The position numbers and the translations under genes are program-made. The notes below the pieces were generated by a model that saw only the letters and a program-made list of their open reading frames with translations, searched no databases and was not told where the DNA came from. From Herbaspirillum sp. AP02 (lineage in GTDB: Bacteria > Pseudomonadota > Gammaproteobacteria > Burkholderiales > Burkholderiaceae_D), in the NCBI RefSeq assembly GCF_015767275.1, contig NZ_JADWMY010000005.1:186001-250000 (forward strand): a stretch of DNA of 64,000 nucleotides, written 5' to 3'. Shown piece by piece: positions 55,572-64,000 of the stretch; within the stretch, counting starts at the first letter, position 1, and each line of letters begins with the position of its first letter.

Positions 55572-57278
55572 TCAGTCGACGGCCAGCGGGTCCTTGCCCA
55601 TGGCCTTGATCCAGGAATAGACCGGCGGGCATTCATCGACGATCGATTCTGAAACGATGTCGATGAGGACCGGCCCTTCGCTGCCGAAGGCCTCGTCCAG
55701 CGCACTCACCAGTTCGGCGCCCGAGCCGGCACGCAATCCCTTCAGACCGAAGCCCTCGGCGATGCGCGCCACGTCCAGCCGGGTGAAATCGACCGACAGA
55801 TACTGCGCATCGTTGTGCAGCTTCTGCAGCGCCTTGATCCAGCCGAAGCAGCCATTGTTGAAATGCAGCAGCACGGCGGGCACCTTCAGGCGGGCCAGGG
55901 TTTCCAGTTCGCCGCAGGACATCGAGAAGGAGCCATCGCCAAACAGACCGATGGGCCGTACATCGGGGCGCGCCAGCCAGGCACCGACCACCGCGGGAAT
56001 CGCATAGCCCAGACCGCCGAAGGCCCGCGGGATCACCAGCCGCGAACCGTCGCCCGGCAGGCGCAGATAGCGGGTCATGTGCGGCGTCGGGGTGCCGGCG
56101 TCCGATACCATCACGGCGCGCGGCGGCAGGCGTCGGTTCAGCTCCTGCACCACGCGCTGTGGCTTCAGGGGCAGGGCGTCGCTGCAGAGGTCGGCCTGGG
56201 CCTGTTCCCAGAAGCGGCTGCGCACGCGGTTGAGTTCGCCGTTCCAGGCACGTGGTTCATGATCCAGCACCAGCGGTGCCAGGTCCTCCAGTACCGAACG
56301 GACATCACCGGCGATATTGAGATCGTTACGGCCGGTATTGCCCAGCACGGCTGGATCGATGTCGACCTGTACGCGCTGGCGCGGCTGCTTGCTGCTGGGG
56401 AAGGTCCAGCCGATGGTGACCACCGATCCCATCTTGCAGCCCAGGTAGACCAGCAGGTCGCTTTCCTCGACCGCACGCGCCGCATGTGGATGGAAACCGT
56501 TGTCGCCGATCACGCCCAGTGCCAGCGGGTGCTCGTCAGGGACGGCGCCCTGGCCGGTGATGGTGGTCACCACGATGGCATTGGCCTTCTCGGCCAGCGC
56601 CAGCAACTGCGCGCCGGCATTGGAGTGCATCACACCGCCGCCGGCCACCAGCACCGGTCGCCGGGAGGCGTTGAGCAGCCCGGCCAGCTGCTGCACCAGC
56701 GTGGCATCAGGGCGCACCGGGAAGGCCGGGAAATGGCGGCACTCCGGTTCGGCGTAGATCTCTTCCGGGGTACTGTCGGAATCCTGCGCCAGGATATCTT
56801 CCGGGAAGGTCATGTGCACCGTCCCCGGGCGACCCGAGGTGGCGGTGCGGAAGGCGCGTCGCACCGCCTCCGGGATCTTGGCCGTGGTCTTGACCTGGAA
56901 GGAGAGCTTGGAAACCGGCTCGAACAGCTTGGCGTTGTCCAGTTCGGTAATCATGCCGCGCCCCTCGCCCTTGAGCGGGATGTCGTTGGTCAGCAGGATC
57001 AGGGGGATGGAAGAACTGTTGGCCTCGGCCATGCCTGGCAACGAATACATCGCGCCAGCGCCGCTGGGACATTCGGCCACGCCCGGCCTGCCGCTGTAGC
57101 GCGCATAGGCGTCGGCCATGTAGAGGGCGGAGCGTTCGTCGCGCGCCATCACGTGGCGTAGCTTGCCGGAGCGGCTCAGCGCCTTGTAGAACGCCACATT
57201 GGTATCTCCGGGAACGCCGAAGATCACCTCCACGCCATAGTCCTCCAGCAGCTTCACGAGTACGTCTGCACCAGTCAT
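55572..57278 (-). CDS. Thiamine-diphosphate-dependent enzyme (acetolactate synthase/2-oxoacid decarboxylase-like)
   Basis: This 568-aa ThDP enzyme has the three family domains. The N-terminal PYR domain runs about 1-170, with the catalytic Glu in RDERSALYMADAYAR. A central DHS-like domain spans about 195-330. The C-terminal PP domain runs about 365-550, with the ThDP/Mg motif GDGSFSMSCGELET ending in NN. Between dadA and a racemase, it may decarboxylate the 2-oxo acid made from a D-amino acid, as AruI does for 2-ketoarginine in Pseudomonas. Sequence does not decide between a decarboxylase, a synthase and a lyase. CGGAGAAG precedes the ATG. Confidence 0.88.
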   Translation of the reverse strand: MTGADVLVKLLEDYGVEVIFGVPGDTNVAFYKALSRSGKLRHVMARDERSALYMADAYARYSGRPGVAECPSGAGAMYSLPGMAEANSSSIPLILLTNDIPLKGEGRGMITELDNAKLFEPVSKLSFQVKTTAKIPEAVRRAFRTATSGRPGTVHMTFPEDILAQDSDSTPEEIYAEPECRHFPAFPVRPDATLVQQLAGLLNASRRPVLVAGGGVMHSNAGAQLLALAEKANAIVVTTITGQGAVPDEHPLALGVIGDNGFHPHAARAVEESDLLVYLGCKMGSVVTIGWTFPSSKQPRQRVQVDIDPAVLGNTGRNDLNIAGDVRSVLEDLAPLVLDHEPRAWNGELNRVRSRFWEQAQADLCSDALPLKPQRVVQELNRRLPPRAVMVSDAGTPTPHMTRYLRLPGDGSRLVIPRAFGGLGYAIPAVVGAWLARPDVRPIGLFGDGSFSMSCGELETLARLKVPAVLLHFNNGCFGWIKALQKLHNDAQYLSVDFTRLDVARIAEGFGLKGLRAGSGAELVSALDEAFGSEGPVLIDIVSESIVDECPPVYSWIKAMGKDPLAVD

Positions 57279-57346
57279 TTGCTTCTCCGTTTGAGTTGGG
57301 TTGGGTTGAATCGGGTTGAGCTCGGTTGGGACATATGCGGCCCTGT

Positions 57347-58609
57347 TCAGCGATAGCGGGCCAGGGTCAGCCCATCGATGTCGATGGCCGGCGTACCGCC
57401 GGTCACCAGATCGGCCACCACCCGGCCGGAACCGAGCGACATCGCCCAGCCGGTCGAACCATGGCCCAGATTCAGGAACAGTCGGCCTATCGGCGTAGGC
57501 CCCAGCAACGGTGGGCCATCCGGGGTCATGGGGCGGCGTCCGACCCAGAAGCGTGCCGCGCCAAGCTCACCGGCGCGTGGAAACCAGTCCTGCATGACCT
57601 GGCGCAGCGTATGCAGGCAGGCCTGGCGCAGCTGCAGACCATCGTCGCCCAGTTCGGCGGTACCCGCCACGCGCACCACACCGTCCATGCGGGTCATGGC
57701 GGTCTTGAACGATTCGTCCATGACCGCCGCGCGCGGCGCGGCCTCGGTGTCGAGGATGGGGATGGTGGCGGAGTAGCCCTTGACCGGATACAGCGGCACC
57801 CGGATACCCAGCGGTGCCAGCAACGCATGACTGTCCACTCCGGCGGCCATGACCAGCGCATCGCAGTCGAGCTGTTCGCGCAGGCCACGGGCCTGCAGAT
57901 GCAGCCTGCGTACCTGACCTGCTTCGACCGCTATGTCGCTGACCACGGTATCGAAGCGGAACTGCACACCCATCTCTTCGCACAGGTGGCGCAACTGGCG
58001 CGCGAAGGCAGCGCAATCGCCGGCCTCGTCATCGGGCAGGTAAAGCCCGGAACGGGCCTGCACGCGCGCATGGCGCAGACCGGGCTCGACGGCCAGGCAT
58101 TGGGCTGCGGTCAGCTGCCGATGGGCGACACCGGCCTCCTGCAACAAGGCCAGCGCGGGCGCGGCCATTTGCTCGTCGAAGCGACTGCGGAACAATTGCA
58201 GATAGCCCTGGCTGCGACCGTAGTCGAAGGGATGTCGCTCCAGGAATTCATGCAGGCAATCGCGGCTGTAATAGGCGATGCGCTGCATGCGCAGCTTGTT
58301 GCGGCGATAGCGCTCCAGCTCGCAGTTGCCCAGCCACTGGCCGATCCAGCGCCATTGCCGCAAGCTCATGCGGGGCCGGAACACCACTGGCGAGGCGGCC
58401 TTGAAGAGATACTTCAGGATCTTGGTCGGCATGCCCGGAGCGGCCCACGGCGTCACATAGCCCGGCGCGATCACGCCAGCATTACCGGCACTGGTCTGAC
58501 AGGCCACATCGGGCTCGCGCTCGATGAGCACCACCTCCACCTGCTGCAGGGCCAGCCAGTAAGCGGTGGCGGTGCCGATGATGCCACCTCCGATGACGAC
58601 GACTTTCAT
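57347..58609 (-). CDS. D-amino-acid dehydrogenase (DadA family)
   Basis: This 420-aa FAD enzyme oxidises a D-amino acid to a 2-oxo acid. Motifs seen are VVIGGGIIGTATAYWLA (FAD), QTSAGNAGVIAPGYVTPWAAPGMP, YPVKGYSATIPI, GRRPMTPDGPPLLGPTP and NLGHGSTGWAMSLGSG. All are typical of DadA, and more canonical than in the paralogue at 13463. It is divergent from an Lrp-type regulator (210-bp gap), the classical arrangement for dad genes. The downstream genes suggest further processing of the oxo acid. Confidence 0.92.
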   Translation of the reverse strand: MKVVVIGGGIIGTATAYWLALQQVEVVLIEREPDVACQTSAGNAGVIAPGYVTPWAAPGMPTKILKYLFKAASPVVFRPRMSLRQWRWIGQWLGNCELERYRRNKLRMQRIAYYSRDCLHEFLERHPFDYGRSQGYLQLFRSRFDEQMAAPALALLQEAGVAHRQLTAAQCLAVEPGLRHARVQARSGLYLPDDEAGDCAAFARQLRHLCEEMGVQFRFDTVVSDIAVEAGQVRRLHLQARGLREQLDCDALVMAAGVDSHALLAPLGIRVPLYPVKGYSATIPILDTEAAPRAAVMDESFKTAMTRMDGVVRVAGTAELGDDGLQLRQACLHTLRQVMQDWFPRAGELGAARFWVGRRPMTPDGPPLLGPTPIGRLFLNLGHGSTGWAMSLGSGRVVADLVTGGTPAIDIDGLTLARYR

Positions 58610-58819
58610 GTACGGTTCACCTGCAAAAAGGTTGGAGAGAGGGATGGACCGACCAGGTCATCGACATGCAGAGCGCAGTCTAGGATTTCGCGCTGACACA
58701 AAAAAGGGCAAGAACGTCGAAATACTGGTCTAAACTGACGCAATGACGCGCCGCCTCGCCTTTTTGTAGTGTCGGCGCCTTTTTCCTCTCTTTTCGCATG
58801 GCATCGGGGAGCACTATCC

Positions 58820-59284
58820 ATGATCAGACTGGACCAGCTGGACGACATCGACCGCCAGATCATTTCCGAACTGCAGATGAATGCACGCGCGCCGGTGGCT
58901 GACCTGGCGCGCCGGCTGGACCTGGCACGCACCACCATCATCGCGCGCATGGAGCGCCTGGAAAAAGCCGGCATCATCTCCGGCTATACCCTCAAGCTGG
59001 GACGCGACGTGCTCGATCCCAGCCTGCAAGCCTATGTCGGTATCACGCTGCAGCCCAAGGCCGGGAAGGATGTGGTGCGGCGCTTCAACCGCATGCCGGA
59101 AGTCCACCAGCTATGCGCGGTCAGCGGCGAGTTCGACTACGTGGCCTGGCTGCGCGTGAGCACCCCGGAACAGCTGGATCGCATCCTCGACGAGATCGGC
59201 GAGATGGACGGCGTCATCAAGACCACCACCTCGGTGGTACTGGCACGCAAGATCGATCGCGGCGACGCGCCCAGGACTTCCTGA
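58820..59284 (+). CDS. Lrp/AsnC-family transcriptional regulator
   Basis: This 154-aa regulator has an N-terminal HTH (LDDIDRQIISELQMNARAPVADLARRLDLARTTIIARMERLEKAGIISGY). A C-terminal RAM ligand-binding domain (about 70-150: LQAYVGITLQPKAGKDVVRRF) senses amino acids in this family. ATG 58820 has GGGGAG upstream; the longer in-frame start at 58769 is not needed. It is divergent from dadA and upstream of a lysine-dehydrogenase-like gene, so it likely controls both. Confidence 0.94.
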   Translation: MIRLDQLDDIDRQIISELQMNARAPVADLARRLDLARTTIIARMERLEKAGIISGYTLKLGRDVLDPSLQAYVGITLQPKAGKDVVRRFNRMPEVHQLCAVSGEFDYVAWLRVSTPEQLDRILDEIGEMDGVIKTTTSVVLARKIDRGDAPRTS

Positions 59285-59356
59285 AGGCCGCCATAGGGCA
59301 GCCGCAGGACAAGTGGTCGAAACATATCGACGAAACTTCGATACATAATGCCGCGA

Positions 59357-59385
59357 TTGACACTACTTTCTGACTATTTGGTAAT
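59357..59385 (+). promoter_or_regulatory. Promoter of the saccharopine-dehydrogenase-family gene
   Basis: TTGACA (59357-59362, perfect -35) is followed after 17 bases by GGTAAT (59380-59385, 4/6 to the -10 consensus). The leader would be about 60 nt before ATG 59453. Confidence 0.6.
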
Positions 59386-59452
59386 TTAATCCGTCTGCAA
59401 AGCTCCCTAGAATGAAGACTAACTTTTCGTGTCTTCATCCAGGAGTTTCATC

Positions 59453-60520
59453 ATGCGCACGGTCCTATTGGGTTCCGGCCACATCGGCCAAACGATTGCA
59501 CGTCTGCTCTCCGAGAGCGGCGACTACAACGTCACCATCGCTGACCGCGATGCCCAGGCGCTGAAGGCAGTGTCGGCACTCAACATCGAGAAGGCCGTCG
59601 TCGATTCCTCCGATGCCCAGGCGCTGGAGCAGTTGCTGCGTCCGGCCGATATCGTCATCAATGCCCTGCCCTATCACATGGCCGTGAAAGTAGCCGGTGC
59701 TGCCCGCAATACCGGTACGCATTACTTCGACCTGACCGAAGACGTGCAGGCCACCCGCGCCATCGCTGCACTGGCCGCCGACGCACCAGTGGCATTCATG
59801 CCGCAATGCGGGCTGGCACCGGGTTTCATCGGTATTGCCGCGCATCACCTGGCGGGCTCCTTCGACGAAGTGCACGACGTCAAGATGCGCGTGGGCGCGC
59901 TGCCGCAATATCCCACCAACGAACTCAAATACAACCTGACCTGGAGTGTCGATGGCCTGGTCAACGAGTATTGCCATCCCTGCGAAGCCCTGCGTGACGG
60001 TACCAAGGTCGCCGTCGATCCGCTGGCCGACATCGAGCATTTCTCGCTGGACGGCGTCGAGTACGAGGCCTTCAACACCTCCGGCGGACTGGGCACCTTG
60101 TGCGAGACCCTGGCCGGGCGCATCCGCAATCTCGACTACAAGTCGGTGCGCTATCCCGGTCACCAGCAACGCATGAAATTCCTGCTCAGCGACCTCGGTC
60201 TCAAGCATGACCAGGAACTGCTCAAGAACATCCTGCGCAAGGCCGTGCCCACCACCATGCAGGACGTGGTACTGGTATTCGTCACCGTCAGCGGCATGCG
60301 TGGCGACAAGTTCGTACAGGAAGTATTCACCCGCAAGATCTTCGCCATCCACGAAGAAGGCCGCTACGAAAGCGCCATCCAGAGCACCACCGCCGCCGGC
60401 GTCTGCACCGCAGTGGACCTGTTCCGCAACGGCAAGCTGCCGCAGCGCGGCTTCATCAGCCAGGAGGCGATCGGACTGCCGGACTTCCTCGCCAATCGCT
60501 TCGGCCAGGTCTACGCCTGA
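59453..60520 (+). CDS. Saccharopine dehydrogenase-family oxidoreductase (lysine dehydrogenase-like)
   Basis: This 355-aa NAD(P)-dependent protein has an N-terminal Rossmann motif (MRTVLLGSGHIGQTIARLL). The LPYHMAVKVAGAARNTGTHYFDLTED and PQCGLAPGFIGIAAHHL segments are typical of saccharopine dehydrogenase-type and lysine 6-dehydrogenase proteins. AGGAG precedes the ATG. Next to an Lrp regulator and D-amino-acid genes, a role in lysine or related amino-acid breakdown is plausible, but the substrate is inferred from context. Confidence 0.85.
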   Translation: MRTVLLGSGHIGQTIARLLSESGDYNVTIADRDAQALKAVSALNIEKAVVDSSDAQALEQLLRPADIVINALPYHMAVKVAGAARNTGTHYFDLTEDVQATRAIAALAADAPVAFMPQCGLAPGFIGIAAHHLAGSFDEVHDVKMRVGALPQYPTNELKYNLTWSVDGLVNEYCHPCEALRDGTKVAVDPLADIEHFSLDGVEYEAFNTSGGLGTLCETLAGRIRNLDYKSVRYPGHQQRMKFLLSDLGLKHDQELLKNILRKAVPTTMQDVVLVFVTVSGMRGDKFVQEVFTRKIFAIHEEGRYESAIQSTTAAGVCTAVDLFRNGKLPQRGFISQEAIGLPDFLANRFGQVYA

Positions 60521-60549
60521 GTCCGGAGACCGGGGACCGGGCGGCGGCC

Positions 60550-60960
60550 ATGCCTGATACCGATGCCATCCTGCCGGATGGTGCCCCGCCCGGTCTGCGC
60601 ATGCATCACGCCAGTTGTCACTGCGGCGCGGTGCGTTTCCGTTTCCTCTCGCATATCGAGGAGGTGGTCCAATGCAATTGTTCCTACTGCCTGCGCAAGG
60701 CCGCCCTGCACCACCGCGTCGATGCGCAGCGCTTCACCCTGGTGGATGGGACGGCAATGCTGACCCGATACCGCTTCGGCACGCTGCGCGCCACCCATTT
60801 CTTCTGCCGCCTGTGCGGCACGCCTACCCATTGTCATCCGCGCTCGGCGCCGGCCCAGATCAACGTCAACGTGCGCTGCGTGGACGACGCCCACCTCTGG
60901 CTGGCCGCTCTGCCGGTACGCCACCATGATGGCCGCGCGTGGTCGCTCGATGTGCGCTGA
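60550..60960 (+). CDS. GFA (glutathione-dependent formaldehyde-activating) family zinc protein
   Basis: This 136-aa protein has the GFA/CENP-V zinc-binding cysteines: SCHCGAVRF, QCNCSYCLRK and FFCRLCGT. The named activity of the family (formaldehyde-glutathione adduct) is not general, so the role is open. It begins 30 bases after the lysine-dehydrogenase-like gene and probably shares its transcript. Confidence 0.88.
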   Translation: MPDTDAILPDGAPPGLRMHHASCHCGAVRFRFLSHIEEVVQCNCSYCLRKAALHHRVDAQRFTLVDGTAMLTRYRFGTLRATHFFCRLCGTPTHCHPRSAPAQINVNVRCVDDAHLWLAALPVRHHDGRAWSLDVR

Positions 60961-61443
60961 ATGCATCTGCCGCGGCGATGTGCCGGGGCGCATGTCTGCC
61001 ATGCAGCTTGCGGCGCCGCCCGTGACGCGAGATAATTTTCTAAAAAATATTCGAGACACGCTCCGGCGACGAAGACCACAACGATAACGACGAAGGCATG
61101 GAGCATCCCCTTCCACTGCGATTCCATCACTTTGGTGCAGGCGCGACCGATCGCGGTGCAGCGTCGCTGGTGCGGGTGCGACAAAGCGGCATGCGCAAGG
61201 CATTCACAAGGTGTGCGGCATGCTTCCGGCAGCGCGCTCGATGGCATGAAAATCGCTAGCTGTACCGGTGTTGTGCAGCGAATTTTTTCCTGATTTTTTT
61301 CATCGCAATGAAAGGCGGCAAGCATGCAACAGCGGCGTGAAAATTCACCGTGCAGCAGGCGACACGGGCCGCATGGTTCATGCATGGCTTGACGTCGCCC
61401 CCTTATACGCATCGACCACCACCCGTCCCACCAGGAGACCCGC
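60961..61443. other. 483-nt region upstream of the amino-acid ABC transporter
   Basis: No confident gene is present. A minus-strand frame beginning at 61127 encodes a hydrophobic stretch (MLHAFVVIVVVFVAGACLEY), but its end runs into the GFA gene. T-runs near 61288-61300 (AATTTTTTCC, GATTTTTTT) have no clear stem. The ABC transporter promoter should lie in the right part, but I cannot place it. Confidence 0.5.
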
Positions 61444-62280
61444 ATGAGCATTTCCCGCAGACACTTCATCCAATCGGCACTGGCCGGCAGCGCCGTATTG
61501 ACTCTGCCCGACGTCTTCGCGCAAGACATCGAATCGACCATGGCACGCATCAAGCGCACCGGCAAGCTGCGGCTGGGTGCGATCAACGGCGCCACCCCCT
61601 ATTTCAACAAGGATCTGGCGACGCAGGAATGGAAGGGCTTCTGTGCCGACTTCGGACGCGACCTGGCCAAGCATCTCAAGGCCGAAGTGGAATGGGTCGA
61701 GACCACCTGGGGCAATGCCGTTCTGGATGTGCAGACCAACAAGATCGATGCGCAACTGGCGATGGCTCCCACCCCGCAGCGTCGCGAGGTGGTCGATTTC
61801 AGCAACCCGCTGTACAACAACATCAACACCGTGGTCGCCCGCAAGGGATTGGACTTCAAGACCTGGGAAGAACTCAACCGGCCGGAGATCAAGGTGGCGG
61901 TCGATGTCGGTTCCTCGCACGACCAGTTGGTCACGCGCATCCTGCCCAAGGCCACCATCCTGCGCTTCGAGACCTCGGCGGCGGCCACCATGGCGCTGCA
62001 ATCGGGTCGCGCCGACTGCCAGGTGCTGGTGGTGCTGCTGTCGACCTCGCTGCTGGTGAAGCTGCCCACCATCGGCCACATCGTCTTTCCCACGCCGGAC
62101 GAAACCGCGCCCACCAACGTCGGCATCCGCAAGCAGGCCGACCAGAGCTTCGTGACCGCCGTCAATGGCTGGCTGGAAGAGGCGCGCAAGGCCGGCCGCA
62201 TTCGCGAGATCATCGTCTCCAACATGGAAAACCTGGCCAAGGTGCCGGCCAACGCCTTCCCTCCGCAGCTCAAGTTCTGA
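61444..62280 (+). CDS. Amino-acid ABC transporter substrate-binding protein
   Basis: This 278-aa periplasmic family 3 binding protein has an N-terminus MSISRRHFIQSALAGS with a twin-arginine-like motif followed by a signal core ending VFAQ. Two lobes follow, with LRLGAINGATPYFNKD, KIDAQLAMAPTPQRREVVDFSNPLY and VDVGSSHDQ, typical of polar amino-acid binders. GGAG precedes the ATG. It is the first gene of a three-gene importer. Confidence 0.92.
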   Translation: MSISRRHFIQSALAGSAVLTLPDVFAQDIESTMARIKRTGKLRLGAINGATPYFNKDLATQEWKGFCADFGRDLAKHLKAEVEWVETTWGNAVLDVQTNKIDAQLAMAPTPQRREVVDFSNPLYNNINTVVARKGLDFKTWEELNRPEIKVAVDVGSSHDQLVTRILPKATILRFETSAAATMALQSGRADCQVLVVLLSTSLLVKLPTIGHIVFPTPDETAPTNVGIRKQADQSFVTAVNGWLEEARKAGRIREIIVSNMENLAKVPANAFPPQLKF

Positions 62281-62290
62281 GGGGCTGCCC

Positions 62291-62950
62291 ATGTACAGCT
62301 GGGATTTCGGGACGCTCTGGCAGTACCGCGGCATCATCGTCTCCGGGGTGATCACCACGGTGCTGTTTACCATCGTGGTCGTCATCACGGGCATGGCGGT
62401 CGGCATCATCGTGGGACTGGGCCGGGTCTCGTCCAACCGCATCCTGTGCGGCGTGCTGCGCGGCTACGTGGAGCTGTTCCGCTGTACGCCGGTGCTGGTG
62501 CAGTTGATCTGGTTCTACTACGCCTTGCCGGTACTCATGGGCATAGAACTCTCGCCCTGGATGGCGGCGGCGCTGGCATTGACGCTGTACGGCGGCGCGT
62601 TCTATTCGGAAATCGTACGGGGCGGGATCGTCTCCATCGATACCGGACAGACCGAGGCCGGCCAGGCCATCGGCATGACCCGCTGGCAGGTGATGCACCG
62701 CCTGGTGCTGCCGCAGGCATTCCGGCGCATGACGCCACCACTGGTCAGCCAGTCCATCATGCAGTTGAAGAATACCTCGCTGCTGTCGGTACTGGCGGTG
62801 CCGGATCTGGTCTATCAGGGGCAACTGATCGCGCATGATACCTACCGGCCGCTGGAGATCTACACGCTGGTGGCGCTGCTCTATTTCATCATCCTGTTCC
62901 CCGCGACGGTACTGGCCAAGCGCCTGGAACTGCATCAGATCAAGACCTGA
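62291..62950 (+). CDS. Amino-acid ABC transporter permease
   Basis: This 219-aa inner-membrane permease is of the His/Glu/Gln/Arg type. It has about five membrane segments, the [20 protein letters not shown] segment and the EAA loop [30 protein letters not shown] that contacts the ATPase. ATG 62291 has GAGGGG upstream, ten bases after the binding-protein stop. Only one permease gene is present, so it probably works as a homodimer. Confidence 0.94.
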   Translation: MYSWDFGTLWQYRGIIVSGVITTVLFTIVVVITGMAVGIIVGLGRVSSNRILCGVLRGYVELFRCTPVLVQLIWFYYALPVLMGIELSPWMAAALALTLYGGAFYSEIVRGGIVSIDTGQTEAGQAIGMTRWQVMHRLVLPQAFRRMTPPLVSQSIMQLKNTSLLSVLAVPDLVYQGQLIAHDTYRPLEIYTLVALLYFIILFPATVLAKRLELHQIKT

Positions 62951-62960
62951 GAAAGCGTCC

Positions 62961-63734
62961 ATGAGCAAACCCATCATGATTTCGGTACGCGGCCTGAAGA
63001 AGTCCTTTGGTCAGCAGGAAGTCCTCAAGGAGATCAATCTGGAAATCGCCAGGGGTGAAGTGGTCGCCCTGATCGGGCCTTCCGGTTCGGGCAAGTCGAC
63101 GCTGCTGCGTTGCCTGAACCTGCTGGCCGCGCCCGACCATGGCGTCATCAAGATCGGCAGCGAATGCTTCGACTTCGACCAGACCGTGCCAGCAAAGCTG
63201 AGCGACCGCACCATGGCACAGTTTCGAGCGCAGACCGGCATGGTGTTCCAGCACTTCAACCTGTTCCCGCACATGACGGTGGCACAGAACGTCATGGAAG
63301 GTCCGGTGACCGTGTTGCGCCGGCCCAAGGCGCATGCACGCGCGCAGGCCATGAAACTGTTGGCGCAAGTCGGCCTGGCGGAGAAGGCAGAGATGTATCC
63401 GGAGAAGCTCTCCGGCGGCCAGAAGCAGCGTGTGGCCATCGCCCGTGCGCTGGCGATGGACCCGGAGGTGATGTTGTTCGACGAGGCGACTTCGGCGCTG
63501 GATCCGGAACTGGTCGGGGAAGTCCTCAACGTGATCAAGCAACTGGCCGAGCGTGGCATGACCATGATCCTGGTCACGCACGAGATCGCCTTCGCCCGGG
63601 AGGTCGCCGACAAGGTTATCTTCATGCGCGATGGCGTGGTGGTCGAGGCCGGCCCACCGGCCCAGGTCATCGATGCGCCGACCCAGGCGGCGACCCGCGC
63701 CTTCCTGTCGCGGGTGCACAAGATCGCGGCCTGA
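62961..63734 (+). CDS. Amino-acid ABC transporter ATP-binding protein
   Basis: This 257-aa ATPase of the polar amino-acid importer has Walker [11 protein letters not shown]-loop [11 protein letters not shown], signature LSGGQKQR, Walker [13 protein letters not shown] and switch THE. It starts ten bases after the permease stop and completes the operon. Transport of an amino acid used by the catabolic island upstream is a reasonable guess. Confidence 0.95.
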   Translation: MSKPIMISVRGLKKSFGQQEVLKEINLEIARGEVVALIGPSGSGKSTLLRCLNLLAAPDHGVIKIGSECFDFDQTVPAKLSDRTMAQFRAQTGMVFQHFNLFPHMTVAQNVMEGPVTVLRRPKAHARAQAMKLLAQVGLAEKAEMYPEKLSGGQKQRVAIARALAMDPEVMLFDEATSALDPELVGEVLNVIKQLAERGMTMILVTHEIAFAREVADKVIFMRDGVVVEAGPPAQVIDAPTQAATRAFLSRVHKIAA

Positions 63735-63787
63735 GACGGGCGAGCTTCAGCCCCTGCTCCTGACCACAATCCCGGTGGGGCAGCGGC

Positions 63788-64000
63788 TCACTTGCCGCCG
63801 GTGACGTCGAGAAAGGTCCCGGTGATGAACGAGGCTTCTTCGCTGGCCAGCCACAGCACCGCGCGCGCCACCTCTTCGGGCTGGCCACCCCGGCCCATCG
63901 GGATACTTTCCTTGACCCGGTTGACCCGATCCGGTTCGCCGCCACTGGCATGCATCTCGGTGTAGATGTGCCCCGGCCGGACGCAATTCACGCGGATGCC
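63788..64000 (-). CDS. Short-chain dehydrogenase/reductase (3' part only)
   Basis: This is the C-terminal 70 residues of an SDR-family oxidoreductase continuing past the right edge. It shows GIRVNCVRPGHIYTEM, then EEVARAVLWLASEEASFITGTFLDVTGGK, the usual C-terminal SDR pattern. It converges on the ABC transporter with a 53-base gap. The catalytic residues lie outside the window. Confidence 0.88.
   Translation of the reverse strand, partial: GIRVNCVRPGHIYTEMHASGGEPDRVNRVKESIPMGRGGQPEEVARAVLWLASEEASFITGTFLDVTGGK

Overview
The window is 64 kb of GC-rich bacterial chromosome with dense, mostly short-spaced genes. Gene content and protein style point to a betaproteobacterium of the Oxalobacteraceae, most likely Herbaspirillum or a close relative. 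This placement is inferred from a dcw cluster reading mraZ to ftsW, an HU gene with a lysine-rich tail, type A RNase P RNA, a MexEF-OprN-like pump and TPS secretion genes. There is no sign of phage, insertion sequence or CRISPR.

Region 1 (1-11.3 kb) is the division and cell-wall cluster on the minus strand: mraZ, rsmH, ftsL, ftsI, murE, murF, mraY, murD and the start of ftsW. Most junctions overlap by 1-4 bases. The cluster is driven from a clear promoter at 10247-10275 with a four-repeat MraZ operator laid over its -10. MurD carries a low-complexity insertion of about 208 residues, and a hairpin sits between mraY and murD. An HU gene follows on the other strand.

Region 2 (11.7-20 kb) holds a 3-hydroxyisobutyryl-CoA hydrolase-like gene, rnpB, a D-amino-acid dehydrogenase, an HpaI-type aldolase, an orphan ParD-like antitoxin, an aldo/keto reductase with an AraC regulator, and a LysR regulator.

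Region 3 (19.6-27.3 kb) is an efflux operon. A hydrolase lacking its serine nucleophile is followed by an RND adaptor, a MexF/OqxB-type pump, an outer-membrane channel and a DUF1993 protein.

Region 4 (27.4-46 kb) is a signalling and secretion stretch. It contains a SulP transporter, an OmpR-type regulator, a MASE1 hybrid kinase, a membrane protein with a ClpP-like domain, a GAF/HD-GYP protein and a class II cyclic-nucleotide phosphodiesterase. Facing the phosphodiesterase is a block of CHASE2 adenylate cyclase, TpsB, TpsA and FecR-domain protein. Cyclic-nucleotide synthesis and breakdown genes flanking a secreted adhesin-like system make this the most interesting part.

Region 5 (46-64 kb) is metabolic. 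It includes an aldo/keto reductase; an RpiR regulator with an MFS transporter and a racemase-like protein lacking both catalytic cysteines, with three matching palindromes between regulator and transporter; an Hsp70-like protein; SDR and LysR genes; and Cdh. An amino-acid catabolic island follows (racemase, TPP decarboxylase, D-amino-acid dehydrogenase, Lrp, saccharopine-dehydrogenase-like protein), then a polar amino-acid ABC transporter and the end of another SDR gene.
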